Made by a program: the position numbers and the translations under genes. DNA of 47,185 nucleotides from Chlamydiota bacterium (GTDB lineage Bacteria > Chlamydiota > Chlamydiia > Chlamydiales > JABDDJ01), in NCBI GenBank assembly GCA_013287645.1, contig JABDDJ010000013.1, positions 1 to 47,185 of the forward strand. The letters run 5' to 3'. The notes under the pieces were generated by a model. It worked only from the letters and a program-made list of their open reading frames with translations, made no database searches and was not told the origin of the DNA. Below, in pieces: positions 8,399-17,466 of the stretch. Numbering within the stretch: the stretch's first letter is position 1; each line of letters opens with the position of its first letter.

Positions 8399-10003
8399 TT
8401 AAAACTGGTCAGGTTTTTGAAAGTTTTTAGCTTGTAGTAATGCAATCATCTTTTCCGGTTGATGAGAATGACTACGCACTAGTGTATAACATTTCTTTTG
8501 TTCTTCGGGAGTAAAATCTTCTCTTTTAACGAGCCCTGCATCAAAAAGGTAGGCTACATGTTCTGAAAGTCCGTGAAGGGCAATATTAAAATATTTTTTC
8601 TTATTGTCGTCAAAATCCAAGCCTTCAAAAATGCGGTCCGCTAGCTGTTGGAAAGCGGGAAATAGATTCTTAGATCCTACTCGGACTTTCCAATCCGTAC
8701 CGATGCGGCCATAGATATTTAACAATCCCCATAAAGTATTTCCGCTTGCATCAAACTTTGTCAAGTTCCTATCGAGGTTAATAGGATTTAGAAGCATGTG
8801 CTTTAGTACACCAGGAAGTGTGGGAAAAGGCTTGCGAAACTCTTCTAGGGCAAGATCATTTAATTTTGCCATTGCTCTAGAAATTTCTTTATTAATATAG
8901 GCAAGACCAAGAGGTATAGCAACAACGACGGCAGCAAAAGAAAGCCAGATGGGTGTAGTTACTGCCATAATAGTCGTTCCAGTCAAGAGTATTAGCGCTG
9001 TGCGATATAGAATTTTATCTGTCGCTACCTTAAATGTTCCGGATCTCTTTCTTATCTCTATAGCCGGCTCAGAAAGATTAAATATAGAAGTATGTTGATC
9101 AGGTAAAAAGGACGGAAGGTCATTTAGTATTAAGGGATCCTTGTCTTTTGCTTTTTCTAAAGTAATTTCGATCAGAGCAAGCCTTTTAGTTTCATTTTCG
9201 TTGTTGGATTTTACACTACTAATTATTTCCTTATAATTGTCGGGAACAGACGCTCCAAATGATAGTAGCAGGCCTATGTGTTCGAGTCTGAAAGCATTAA
9301 TAACTTTTATTAAAGGTGTTGAGCCGTTGGATACGATATTAATATCAAATTTATTTTTTAAGAGAAGATCAGCAACTTCATAGTCTTTCACTCTTAACCA
9401 ACACTTGGTTTGCTCTACAGGAGAAAGGTTGCATGGTTTAACTTTTTCTAAAAAGTAGGTCACAAATGCAGGGTTTGGATGGCTAATAATTAGGTCAATA
9501 TAATCTGTGAATGGTATTTGCGCATCGATAAGTAATTTGAAAGCTTCTAAAGCACGAGGGTCGTTATAATCTACATCCGTTTTCAAAATATATGGAAATA
9601 AAGTGGGCATGTTATCTTTGGCAGTCTCGTTGCCAGAATTTAGAAGAGTTCGAATTGACTCTGGATCTGTAGATATGCAAGGAAGGGCGTATATACTCTC
9701 ATTACTATCAGATTTTACATTATACCTTTTAAAATATTCAATGGCTTTTTCTTTTATCGCATGTGTTGCTCGTCGTATCTCAAACATGAAGTATGATGGT
9801 GGAAGAACGGTAGCGGCGATGAATGCAAGAGAAGTAAGCGGAGAAGATTGACTCAAAAGAGCGAGTGTACCTCCTAGACAAGTGCCAACAACAAATGTAA
9901 CACGGGGAATTAAGGTTTCTTTTTTAATGATGTATTTTTCTTTATAATAAAAATCCGAATCATGATAAATAGCGGGCTGCCAAAATGTTAATGCTTGAAG
10001 CAT
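8399..10003 (-). CDS. Duplicated Inc-like membrane protein with ankyrin-like helical repeats
   Basis: I do not recognise a named family. The 534-residue protein has two paired hydrophobic lobes (about residues 34-50/56-76 and 332-349/352-371), each followed by a helical region. The halves are related: NLSPVEQTKCWLRV near 192 matches DFTPEEQKKCYTLV near 496, and both lead into ...ALL/DLL repeats typical of ankyrin-like hairpins. There is no signal peptide. Paired hydrophobic lobes with a short loop are the hallmark of chlamydial inclusion membrane (Inc) proteins, so secretion by type III and insertion in the inclusion membrane is a reasonable inference. A polytopic inner-membrane protein is the alternative. 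It precedes the beta-lactamase gene. Confidence 0.55.
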   Translation of the reverse strand: MLQALTFWQPAIYHDSDFYYKEKYIIKKETLIPRVTFVVGTCLGGTLALLSQSSPLTSLAFIAATVLPPSYFMFEIRRATHAIKEKAIEYFKRYNVKSDSNESIYALPCISTDPESIRTLLNSGNETAKDNMPTLFPYILKTDVDYNDPRALEAFKLLIDAQIPFTDYIDLIISHPNPAFVTYFLEKVKPCNLSPVEQTKCWLRVKDYEVADLLLKNKFDINIVSNGSTPLIKVINAFRLEHIGLLLSFGASVPDNYKEIISSVKSNNENETKRLALIEITLEKAKDKDPLILNDLPSFLPDQHTSIFNLSEPAIEIRKRSGTFKVATDKILYRTALILLTGTTIMAVTTPIWLSFAAVVVAIPLGLAYINKEISRAMAKLNDLALEEFRKPFPTLPGVLKHMLLNPINLDRNLTKFDASGNTLWGLLNIYGRIGTDWKVRVGSKNLFPAFQQLADRIFEGLDFDDNKKKYFNIALHGLSEHVAYLFDAGLVKREDFTPEEQKKCYTLVRSHSHQPEKMIALLQAKNFQKPDQF

Positions 10004-10128
10004 GTTAATTCTCCTATATAAACAAAATTATGTCCATTATAACGAAAACCAAATAAAAATCAATAATTTTATTTTATTATTTTATAGAAAATTTAAACGC
10101 GATTAAATAGTTTTTGCGTAAAGGTGAG

Positions 10129-11067
10129 CTATTTAGAGTAGCTGGGGCCGCCATTATCCGATGTTGAGTCGACTTGATTCGATACAATCGCTTCAAACAC
10201 TGTGTAGAGCTGGATGTCTCCATCCATGTCCGTTGGAAATATATAGTCCATGTCATATGGAAAAAAGATGCGATACACTTTGATAAAGTGAAGAATTTTT
10301 TCCATTCCTGATCGCCGCAAAATCATCGAATGGGCTCCCCATCTCGCGCCAATTTTTTGAAAATCTGGGCTGACTGCATATCTTTGGGCAAATATGGATG
10401 GATTCCATGGGGTAAAGTTGGGGCGATTAGCGGCCCAATAGCAGGGATTATATTCTCCATTTCTCTTCCTGATATCTCTGTCGGTAAACAATATATCCCA
10501 ATTTCCTTTTCCGACTAACGCATCAAGCTTATCAATTAATTCTGGAATAACTCTGGGGTCTCTGATGACTTCAATGTCATCTTCCATAACCCAAATAGTC
10601 TCGTAGCCAGAATCCAAAGCATCTTGAAGCACTGACAAGTGGCTTAAAACAATCGCGATGGCTCCACGGGATACGCAATGGCCAAAATAGGTTCTGCCTA
10701 TTTTCTGAATGGGTTCGTGGGCATGTTGGATGGTCTGATCTTCATCGAGGTAGTAGTAGGTACCCATCAGGCCACTTCCAATCCACGGTGCATACTTTAG
10801 GCCTACATCATTGATGACCTCTAAGGATAGTTTCCAGCCATTAACCGCAGAAAAACGGTAGGGATAAACACCAAAAGGATTTAGTCTATTGGAACAATCC
10901 TCAAATCTATCTGGGCGCTCATCCAGATTAATCATGTAAATAAAATCGATATTTCGCATGCTGTGATGAGCGTTTTTATTCAGGCAGGGCTTAAAATGAT
11001 CTGCAATGTCGGCAACGAGTGTGCCGACAAGTGTTAACAAAGCAGTTAATAAATATTTAAAGAACAT
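10129..11067 (-). CDS. Exported glycosyltransferase, family GT25
   Basis: The protein has about 312 residues. An N-terminal hydrophobic signal (MFFKYLLTALLTLVGTLVA) is followed by the GT25 signatures FIYMINLDERPDRFE at 42-56, GAIAIVLSHLSVLQDAL at 135-151 and the DxD-like nucleotide-sugar motif WVMEDDIEV at 159-167. GT25 contains LPS galactosyltransferases and animal collagen galactosyltransferases. The ATG at 11067 is preferred: it overlaps the stop of the preceding gene by 11 bases, implying translational coupling, and it starts at the signal sequence. Export of a nucleotide-sugar enzyme is unexpected. A collagen-like protein is encoded 3 kb away, which makes it a possible acceptor (inference). 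Confidence 0.82.
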   Translation of the reverse strand: MFFKYLLTALLTLVGTLVADIADHFKPCLNKNAHHSMRNIDFIYMINLDERPDRFEDCSNRLNPFGVYPYRFSAVNGWKLSLEVINDVGLKYAPWIGSGLMGTYYYLDEDQTIQHAHEPIQKIGRTYFGHCVSRGAIAIVLSHLSVLQDALDSGYETIWVMEDDIEVIRDPRVIPELIDKLDALVGKGNWDILFTDRDIRKRNGEYNPCYWAANRPNFTPWNPSIFAQRYAVSPDFQKIGARWGAHSMILRRSGMEKILHFIKVYRIFFPYDMDYIFPTDMDGDIQLYTVFEAIVSNQVDSTSDNGGPSYSK

Positions 11068-11887
11068 TATCTGCAAACTGGGTGAGTTCATCAGGCGAGA
11101 TAGTGTCGTTAACTCTGAGATAATTGAGGATAGAACTTCGATATTTTTGGATTGCGGCTATTACATCAGGGTACTCTTTGTTGATCCAAAAAGTAGTGCC
11201 TTGTCCACAGGGTATGTAGATCTTCTCATAGTCTGCAGGGGTATTCACTTTATTCCAACCATAGAGGTTTTCTTCTTCTTCAGTGCCATAGTCGCTGGCA
11301 GTATCATGTGCAGCGACAACAGGTATCTTATTGGCAAGTAATAATTTGACTAAATCTCCTCGGATATAGACACCCGGATCTACGAATCCTACCTCGATAG
11401 GGTATCCTCCTTCGTTTGCTTGTCTAATTAAAACTTTAAAATGTCTATCGAGCTCTTTCAAATAACTGGAATCAATCAATGCATAATCTTTATGCATACT
11501 GCACTGGTATGCACACGCATTGTTAAAGCTATTACTTCGCAGGTCTCCATTGTATGTCATTGGAATCCAGTTGGGGCGATCACTGAAAAGCTTCAAGCAT
11601 TCTTTATACCAGAGGTCACCATAGCCTGGAGTGACATACTCAATCGATATCACCTTGTCGGCGTGATCCATAAAGTATGCTGTTGAAAATCCACAGCCAC
11701 ATTCTAAAAATCCATGTACCTTCATGCTATTAAACAATTTTCTCCAATGAGGGATATGGTCAGTGTAGCTGGTTTCAATACCCATTTTAGTTAACCAGTC
11801 ATAGGTGACAAAATCTGTCTGATAAGCAAAACTTGATGTCGCAAATGCTAAAGAAGCGCTTAGAGATAAAATAAAACTTTTAAACAT
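11057..11887 (-). CDS. Exported methyltransferase-fold protein
   Basis: The 276-residue protein has a clear signal peptide (MFKSFILSLSASLAFATSSFA). A Rossmann-type motif FLECGCGFSTAYF at 60-72 is followed by VISIEY, as in class I SAM-dependent methyltransferases; GFVDPGVYIRGDLVKLLL fits a later strand and helix. I cannot name the substrate. It is translationally coupled to the GT25 gene, so both likely modify the same target. A second exported protein of this general kind is encoded at 15804-16520. AGGATAGG precedes the ATG. It might bind SAM-like ligands without methylating; the usual acidic residue after strand 2 (IEY) is present. Confidence 0.65.
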   Translation of the reverse strand: MFKSFILSLSASLAFATSSFAYQTDFVTYDWLTKMGIETSYTDHIPHWRKLFNSMKVHGFLECGCGFSTAYFMDHADKVISIEYVTPGYGDLWYKECLKLFSDRPNWIPMTYNGDLRSNSFNNACAYQCSMHKDYALIDSSYLKELDRHFKVLIRQANEGGYPIEVGFVDPGVYIRGDLVKLLLANKIPVVAAHDTASDYGTEEEENLYGWNKVNTPADYEKIYIPCGQGTTFWINKEYPDVIAAIQKYRSSILNYLRVNDTISPDELTQFADNVL

Positions 11888-11953
11888 AACCTATCCTTTT
11901 CTTTTGGATGCAAAAAGGCCTGTTATGCAAAAAAAAATATTATTTACACAAGA

Positions 11954-12688
11954 CTAAAAGAAGTGCTGCATCGTATCGGCATCTTGGACTGCAAACCCTT
12001 TTTCATCATTGTCAAAGTAACAATAGACCGACTTGTCTAAAGCCCATTTTTCGATTTTGTTTTTCCACATACTGATACCCTTAGGCCCATACGATCCCTC
12101 ATAAGCTTTTTTAGGGCCATGTAAGCGAATATAAGTAAAGTTGGACGTAAATTCCTCTGGAGTCAAGTGGCCATTTAAATCTGTAATGCACAAAGCAATT
12201 TTATTTTTGGACAAAATGTCATAGACCTCATCCACATACCAGGTGTCGTGTCTAAATTCAAAAACATACTGATGATCGTGGTCTAATAGGGCACAAAATT
12301 CTACTAAGCGCTCTTTGCTGTATCTAAAGTAGGGAGGTAACTGAAAAAGGATCGGACCTGTCTTCTCCTTAAAATCTTTAATTACCTTATAAAATAATTC
12401 CAAACTATTTTTACAGTCTTTCAACAGCTTGCGATGGGTAATATAACGGCTGGCTTTAATGGAAAATCTAAAATCATCAGGAACTTGTGCATACCAATTT
12501 TTAACTGTGGTTTCTCTAGGTAGATGATAAAAGGTGGTATTAATTTCCACTGTAGAAAAATAGCCAGCGTAATAATGCAACCAGTCGGTGCTTTTTAGCT
12601 CTTTAGGAAAAAAATTCTCTTTCCAATGAGGATATGACCAACCAGATGTTCCAATATGTACTTTTTTCGAAGACATTTTATTTTTCAT
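11954..12688 (-). CDS. DUF72 (YecE-like) protein
   Basis: The 244-residue protein shows the DUF72 TIM-barrel signatures HIGTSGWSYPHWKENFFP at the start, YFSTVEINTTFYHLP near 45, FRFSIKASRYITH near 75, GPILFQLPPYF near 113, EFRHDTWY near 146 and TYIRLHG near 187. The family is widespread and its biochemical role is unsettled. The first ATG is used; another five codons in (MSSKK) is possible because neither has a good ribosome-binding site. The protein is cytosolic, with no signal peptide. It is divergent from the sterol reductase gene. Confidence 0.85.
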   Translation of the reverse strand: MKNKMSSKKVHIGTSGWSYPHWKENFFPKELKSTDWLHYYAGYFSTVEINTTFYHLPRETTVKNWYAQVPDDFRFSIKASRYITHRKLLKDCKNSLELFYKVIKDFKEKTGPILFQLPPYFRYSKERLVEFCALLDHDHQYVFEFRHDTWYVDEVYDILSKNKIALCITDLNGHLTPEEFTSNFTYIRLHGPKKAYEGSYGPKGISMWKNKIEKWALDKSVYCYFDNDEKGFAVQDADTMQHFF

Positions 12689-12732
12689 ATCTGTATATCT
12701 AAAATTTTAAACTTAAACATTTATGGGTAAAA

Positions 12733-14088
12733 ATGCTAGAGCGTACAGAGAAGCTTAAGGGGCATATCTGGGGTAGGGCCTCCGTAGTAAGCCTTCCGAC
12801 ATTTTTGGTAACTCTTCTGCTTTTAATCTTTGCTCCTCTCCTTGTCGTCTATTTTTACATCTCCGCTTTTTATTTCAACTGCTCTCTAACCGCTCCTATA
12901 GAGGCCATACTCAATGGGGAAACTAATCATTTTCCCACCCTATCTCTTAATGCTGCAGCTCTTTGGGGAGTCTGGCTTACTCTACAAATCTTACTAGCCA
13001 TGCTTCCTGACCGTCTTCACAAATGGATTCCTAACTACCAAGGAGGGGAGTGTGTAGGCTCTGTAACTCCCTCAGGTTATAGCCACAGCTATAACATCAA
13101 TGGTTTACAGGCCTGGATTATCTCTCACATTCTATTCATCATAGGCGCCTTTGGATTAGGTTGGTTTTCTCCCACTATCATCTTTGACAACTGGGGGGAT
13201 TTGCTCTGGATTGCGAATATTCTTGGATTTTCTCTAGCTATCTTCGTTTTTGCCAAGGCGTACCTCTTTCCTTCCTTCAAAGAAGACCGAAAATTCAGCG
13301 GCAACTTCATCTACGATTTTTTTATGGGAATCGAGCTTAATCCTCGTATTGGAAATTTTGATTTAAAATTATTTTTTAATGGACGTCCAGGGATCATCGC
13401 CTGGTCTATGATTAACCTCTCCTTCGCCTCTGCCCAATACTCTTTCTACGGTTACATCACCAACTCCATGATCCTCGTCAACCTCCTACAACTTCTCTAT
13501 ATCCTCTACTTCTACTGGAAAGAGGCCTGGTACCTAAAAACCATGGACATCCACCACGACCACTTTGGCTGGATGCTTGCCTGGGGAGACTGCGTCTGGC
13601 TTCCCTACATGTATACTCTCCAAGCTCTCTTTTTAGTCTTTAACCCTATCGATTTATCATTCAGTTACGCACTCTTCACTCTAGCCATTGGATTAATCGG
13701 ATTTTATATCTTTGCCTCCTCTAATAATCAAAAAGACAAATTCAGAAAGTCTGATGGTAATATGCTTATCTGGGGAAAAGAACCTAACTTTATTCCCTGT
13801 CAATACATCACTCAAGATGACACCCTACGACAGTCAAAATTACTCGTTTCGGGCTGGTGGAAGGTCTCTCGCCACATGAACTACACAGGGGATCTACTCC
13901 TCTCCTTCGCCTATAGCTTTGCCTGTGGAATTGACTACCTCTTTCCCTACTTTTACTTTATCTTTCTGACAATCTTGCTTGTGCATCGCTGCATCAGAGA
14001 TGAAAAACGCTGCCACGACAAATATGGAAAAGCCTGGGAAGCCTATTCCCAAAAAGTTCCTTATAGACTCATTCCCTACATCTGGTAA
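12733..14088 (+). CDS. Eukaryote-type sterol delta-7 reductase (7-dehydrocholesterol reductase-like)
   Basis: The 451-residue polytopic membrane protein belongs to the ERG4/ERG24/DHCR7 sterol reductase family. Signatures are FFMGIELNPRIGNFDLKLF near 196, GRPGIIAW near 217, FASSNNQKDKFRK near 331, LLVSGWWKVSRHMNYTGDLL near 374, and the C-terminal LVHRCIRDEKRCHDKYG and PYRLIPYIW. It would use NADPH to reduce a ring double bond of a sterol. Bacteria of this type are not known to make sterols, so a host sterol is the likely substrate. Similar genes are known in some environmental Chlamydiae and in Coxiella. The gene is unusually rich in C-ending codons compared with neighbours, a sign of transfer. 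A palindromic repeat starts right after the stop codon. Confidence 0.9.
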   Translation: MLERTEKLKGHIWGRASVVSLPTFLVTLLLLIFAPLLVVYFYISAFYFNCSLTAPIEAILNGETNHFPTLSLNAAALWGVWLTLQILLAMLPDRLHKWIPNYQGGECVGSVTPSGYSHSYNINGLQAWIISHILFIIGAFGLGWFSPTIIFDNWGDLLWIANILGFSLAIFVFAKAYLFPSFKEDRKFSGNFIYDFFMGIELNPRIGNFDLKLFFNGRPGIIAWSMINLSFASAQYSFYGYITNSMILVNLLQLLYILYFYWKEAWYLKTMDIHHDHFGWMLAWGDCVWLPYMYTLQALFLVFNPIDLSFSYALFTLAIGLIGFYIFASSNNQKDKFRKSDGNMLIWGKEPNFIPCQYITQDDTLRQSKLLVSGWWKVSRHMNYTGDLLLSFAYSFACGIDYLFPYFYFIFLTILLVHRCIRDEKRCHDKYGKAWEAYSQKVPYRLIPYIW

Positions 14089-14089
14089 C

Positions 14090-14209
14090 ACGAAGTCGCG
14101 AAGATTAATTAAACGCAAAGTCGCAAAGGCGCAAAGAAGAGTTTATTTAAATAAATTTCTTTGCGCCTTTGCGTCTTTGCGTTTAATTTTTCTCCTGGTT
14201 CACGATCTG
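14090..14209. repeat. CGCAAAG-type palindromic repeat, copy 2
   Basis: Inner arms at 14108-14138 and 14157-14187 are near-perfect inverted complements. An outer left arm of CGAAGTCGCGAAG is present but its right partner (about 14190-14209) is degraded. It starts two bases after the sterol reductase stop codon and lies between convergent genes. Confidence 0.9.
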
Positions 14210-14219
14210 GAAGGTGAGT

Positions 14220-14260
14220 AAAAAAGAAAAGCCGTGCAAAACCTCAGTTCTGCACGGCTT
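14220..14260 (-). terminator. Intrinsic terminator of the collagen-like gene
   Basis: AAGCCGTGCA (14229-14238) pairs with TGCACGGCTT (14251-14260). On the minus strand the stem is followed by a T-rich run (complement of 14220-14229). It lies 11 bases downstream of the collagen-like gene. Confidence 0.88.
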
Positions 14261-14271
14261 ATTTAGATAGT

Positions 14272-15546
14272 CTATCTAATTTGCTTAATGGTCATAAATG
14301 CACTAGTTGTAGCTCCTGATGGATCTACTAGTGTAATGGTATTAATAGTGTTCAATGAACTACTGATCAATTCAAATGTAGTACCCGGTGTACTTACATT
14401 AAAGGTCAATGACGCAGCTGCCCAGTCACCGACAGCGCTTGCCACATTAAAGACCGCAAGTCGACTTGCTGTGACTTCAGTACCGTTCACCCGCAAAGCT
14501 ATTGTTGGGTTAAGGTCTAATAGGCTTGCTGTAAACCTTGCGCCAAAAGTCACCTCATAATCTCCAGTATTGGTAACAGTAAATACTCCGGTACCAGGCG
14601 TGAATGCAATAGCTCCGGCAGAATCCGTTACTGTATTAAACAATATAGGACTGCTTGTAGCGACTGCTTGGTCACTAAAGGCTCCTCCATTTGCGACTGC
14701 AGAGATAAAGTTGCTAATACCATTGATAAACGTTCCATTAGGACCAGTAGGACCTAGTGGACCCGTCGGACCAGTCGATCCTGTTATACCAATGGCTCCA
14801 GTAGGACCTGTCGGGCCGGTATTACCTGTAATACCTTGAGTACCTTGGTGTCCAGTGGGACCCGTAGGACCTGTAGCGCCAGTATTACCTGTAATACCTT
14901 GGATACCTTGTGGTCCAGTAGGGCCTGTAATACCTTGAATACCTTGGATACCTTGTGGTCCCGTAGGGCCAGTATTACCAATAATACCTTGGATACCTTG
15001 TGGTCCGGTAGGGCCTGTAATGCCTTGAATACCCTGTGGTCCCGTAGGGCCGGTATCACCAATAATTCCTTGGATACCCTGTGGTCCTGTAGGGCCGGTA
15101 TCTCCTGTAATCCCTTGGATGCCTTGTGGTCCGGTAGGGCCTGTAATACCTTGGATACCCTGTGGCCCTGTAGGGCCGGTATTACCTATAATACCTTGTG
15201 GCCCAGTGGGACCTGTGGGACCTGTTGCACCTGTGGGTCCTGTTGCACCAGTTGGGCCTGTTGCACCAGTCGGGCCAGTAAAACCTATAGAACCTGTAGG
15301 ACTTACAGGACCAGTAGGACCTAAAGGACCGGTAGGACCTGTTGGGCCAGTTGGTCCAGAAATACCTTGAGGACCTTGAGGTCCGACAGGACCAGGAGGA
15401 CCTGCAGGAGGTGGGGGAAATAGGGATGGAAGGTGTCTACGATCTAGCGAGCCGAAATTTTCTTTAGAGTGCTCTGCGTAAATTGTGTTTCCAGCGAATA
15501 ATAAAATAAATAAGCCATTGGCTATATAAGTGCGTAATCCTCTCAT
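14272..15546 (-). CDS. Exported collagen-like protein with BclA-like C-terminal domain
   Basis: The 424-residue protein has an N-terminal signal ([24 protein letters not shown]), a short spacer with PPPP, about 74 Gly-X-Y triplets (residues 49-270) rich in GPT, GPQ, GIQ and GIT, and a C-terminal beta-rich domain of about 150 residues ([38 protein letters not shown]). That layout matches the trimeric BclA/C1q-like collagen glycoproteins of spores and cell surfaces, so a surface filament is expected. Start at 15546 chosen because AGGAGG lies just upstream; the frame extends to 15612. One triplet is SPT instead of GPT. The triplet region has no Lys, so collagen-style hydroxylysine glycosylation is not possible there, but Thr is abundant. 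Confidence 0.92.
   Translation of the reverse strand: MRGLRTYIANGLFILLFAGNTIYAEHSKENFGSLDRRHLPSLFPPPPAGPPGPVGPQGPQGISGPTGPTGPTGPLGPTGPVSPTGSIGFTGPTGATGPTGATGPTGATGPTGPTGPQGIIGNTGPTGPQGIQGITGPTGPQGIQGITGDTGPTGPQGIQGIIGDTGPTGPQGIQGITGPTGPQGIQGIIGNTGPTGPQGIQGIQGITGPTGPQGIQGITGNTGATGPTGPTGHQGTQGITGNTGPTGPTGAIGITGSTGPTGPLGPTGPNGTFINGISNFISAVANGGAFSDQAVATSSPILFNTVTDSAGAIAFTPGTGVFTVTNTGDYEVTFGARFTASLLDLNPTIALRVNGTEVTASRLAVFNVASAVGDWAAASLTFNVSTPGTTFELISSSLNTINTITLVDPSGATTSAFMTIKQIR
14737..15402 (-). repeat. Tandem Gly-X-Y coding repeat
   Basis: About 74 consecutive nine-base units encode Gly-X-Y. Longer periods based on GPQGIQGIT and GNTGPT repeat almost exactly, so copy-number change by slippage is likely. 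Open frames on the opposite strand here are by-products of the repeat. Confidence 0.93.
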
Positions 15547-15803
15547 TGGGCCTCCTAAAGCTAGCTGAAGGAATTGAAAGCTCAAGGTAAAAATAAAATT
15601 TATTTTTGTCAAAGTAAAAATTTGCTGGGAATTAAAAGAGAAAAACTTTAGTTAATTGTTTATTGGATTTTATTTGAATTAATATTAGAGTGTAATTATG
15701 TCTAGTTTCTTTCTGTCATCTTCGGAAGAAAAGCCCCAAGTTAAATAGACAAAAATTAAAAAAATAGCTTATATAGATCTCCAGGATAATAAGGAGGGCT
15801 GTT

Positions 15804-16520
15804 ATGCTAAAATCTATTCTATTTTTTCTTTTTTCAGGCTCAATAACCCTGTTTTCTTCCGAATTTAGTCAGCTTCCTCAAGTTATTGATTTTAGTAGAT
15901 TTAAGACAAGCATCCATAATTTCAACTATGAGCATGATCCTTGGTTATTAGGCTATTGCGCCTTTAATTATGCGCCTGAGTTAACACCTGTTTTCGCACT
16001 TCTTAAGCGCGATTTTCATATTGATGTCGCTGTAGAGACCGGAACAAGTCAAGGGAGTACCACTACGCTCTTTTCTCTATTATTTGATGAGGTCCACACG
16101 ATCGAAATCGTAGAGTCTGTTTATTATCAGACGCAGAAGAGATTAAGCGGAATAGATAATGTCCATTGCCATTTAGGAAGTTCTGAGGCAGTACTTAAAG
16201 AGCTGCTGCCATCATTGAAAGATAAGCGCATCCTATTCTATCTGGATGCCCATTGGCAATCCTACTGGCCTTTACTAGATGAATTAGAAGAGATTAGCAA
16301 GACCCATAAAGATAACTGCATTATAGTCATTGACGATTTCAAAGTACCTGGAAGACCAGAAATAGCTTATGATAGCTATGGCAATCACGCCTGTTCCCAT
16401 GGGTACATCAAAAAGAACTTACAAAAAGTTTTTACAAATTACGCTATTTACTACCTCATTCCAAAATCACCCTACTGCCGAGCCAAATTCATTGCTTTTC
16501 CTAAAGACTGGAGCTCTTAA
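15804..16520 (+). CDS. Exported class I methyltransferase-like protein
   Basis: The 238-residue protein has a signal peptide (MLKSILFFLFSGSITLFSS). A SAM-binding type motif VAVETGTSQGSTTTLF lies at 75-90, followed by HTIEIVESVYY near 98, LFYLDAHWQSYWPLL near 146 and IVIDDFKVPG near 174. This is the layout of the Methyltransf_24-like group, in which Asp residues bind metal and substrate. The substrate is unknown. AAGGAGGG sits eight bases ahead of ATG. It is divergent from the collagen-like gene (258 bp apart), so the two may share regulation. Its end overlaps the convergent SDR gene by four bases. Confidence 0.68.
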   Translation: MLKSILFFLFSGSITLFSSEFSQLPQVIDFSRFKTSIHNFNYEHDPWLLGYCAFNYAPELTPVFALLKRDFHIDVAVETGTSQGSTTTLFSLLFDEVHTIEIVESVYYQTQKRLSGIDNVHCHLGSSEAVLKELLPSLKDKRILFYLDAHWQSYWPLLDELEEISKTHKDNCIIVIDDFKVPGRPEIAYDSYGNHACSHGYIKKNLQKVFTNYAIYYLIPKSPYCRAKFIAFPKDWSS

Positions 16521-17287
16521 TACTCAGCATAGTGAGTTTCTGGCAAAGTTTGACCGCCATCTACAATGATGCTTTGGCCAGTAATGTAATTAGATTCTTT
16601 TGAAGCCAGAAACATCACAGCATAACCCACATCTTCTGGAGTTCCAATACGGCCTAAAGGAATAGCTCTAAGCATATTATTCACATGTTCCGCCCCAATT
16701 GCATCAAAGCTTTCCGTCATGATATTTCCAGGCTCAATCGCATTGATATTAATGTTATACTTAGCTAGTTCCACAGCTGCCGTGCGAATAAAGCCGGTTA
16801 CTCCACCCTTTGATGCTGTGTAGTGCGAATATCCAGGCAGAGCGGTCTGTGGACCAGAAATGGACGAAATTATCACAATTTTGCCTGAACCCTGAGCCTT
16901 CATCGTAGGAATACAGGCTTTCACAGCCAAAAAGGTGCCTGTCAAATTCACCTGGATGACCTTTTCCCATTCCTGTAAAGACATATTTTCAAGCCTAGCA
17001 TGAGGATAGATCCCTGCGTTATGACAAAGAATATCTACCCTTCCATAGGATCTTATAGCCTCCTGAACCATCCTCTCCATATCTTCAGAACGACTCACAT
17101 CCCCTTGGACAATGAAACCCTCTCCACCACTTTTCTGGATAGCTTCATTAACCGCTTTCAATTGTACTTTATCCCTACCCACTAAAACAACCTTGGCGCC
17201 CTCTCCGGCAAATAGTTGAGCGATTCCACGCCCAATACCTCTCGACGCACCTGTAACAATAACTACTTTTTCATTGAATCTGTTCAT
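16517..17287 (-). CDS. Short-chain dehydrogenase/reductase (FabG-like)
   Basis: The 256-residue classical SDR has the cofactor motif TGASRGIG at 12-19, NAG near 90, catalytic Ser in IISSISG near 140 and YSHYTASKGG near 153 with the Tyr-xxx-Lys pair. C-terminal GQSIIVDGGQTLPE is typical. NADP(H)-dependent oxidoreductase in the cytosol; whether it acts on fatty acyl-ACP, sugars or other alcohols cannot be decided. It does not lie in a fatty-acid operon, so it is probably not the housekeeping FabG. GAGGAAATG precedes the start. Confidence 0.88.
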   Translation of the reverse strand: MNRFNEKVVIVTGASRGIGRGIAQLFAGEGAKVVLVGRDKVQLKAVNEAIQKSGGEGFIVQGDVSRSEDMERMVQEAIRSYGRVDILCHNAGIYPHARLENMSLQEWEKVIQVNLTGTFLAVKACIPTMKAQGSGKIVIISSISGPQTALPGYSHYTASKGGVTGFIRTAAVELAKYNININAIEPGNIMTESFDAIGAEHVNNMLRAIPLGRIGTPEDVGYAVMFLASKESNYITGQSIIVDGGQTLPETHYAEY

Positions 17288-17466
17288 GACATCATTTCCT
17301 CTTACTCATGAGACAAAAAACGGAATAACTCGCTAGGTATATGTCAACACTGCATAATTTTCAAGAAAAGTAATCAACTTTTACCATTATATGGTTCAGC
17401 TTTTAATTGAAAAATTAAAGATGTTTGGCTAATCTCATCGCTTAGATTTGTTTTGGAGCGTTGATT

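Noticed and set aside
11057..11887. Assignment as an FkbM-type sugar methyltransferase.
   Set aside because: Only the first SAM-binding motif and fold outline are visible; the FkbM-specific blocks could not be found.
14784..15370. Several long open frames on the plus strand and in other frames across the collagen gene, one rich in Cys and Trp.
   Set aside because: They are by-products of the nine-base Gly-X-Y repeat; none has a ribosome-binding site or protein-like composition.
14737..15402. Regular short repeats that could suggest a CRISPR array.
   Set aside because: The period is nine bases with no unique spacers, and it codes for Gly-X-Y.
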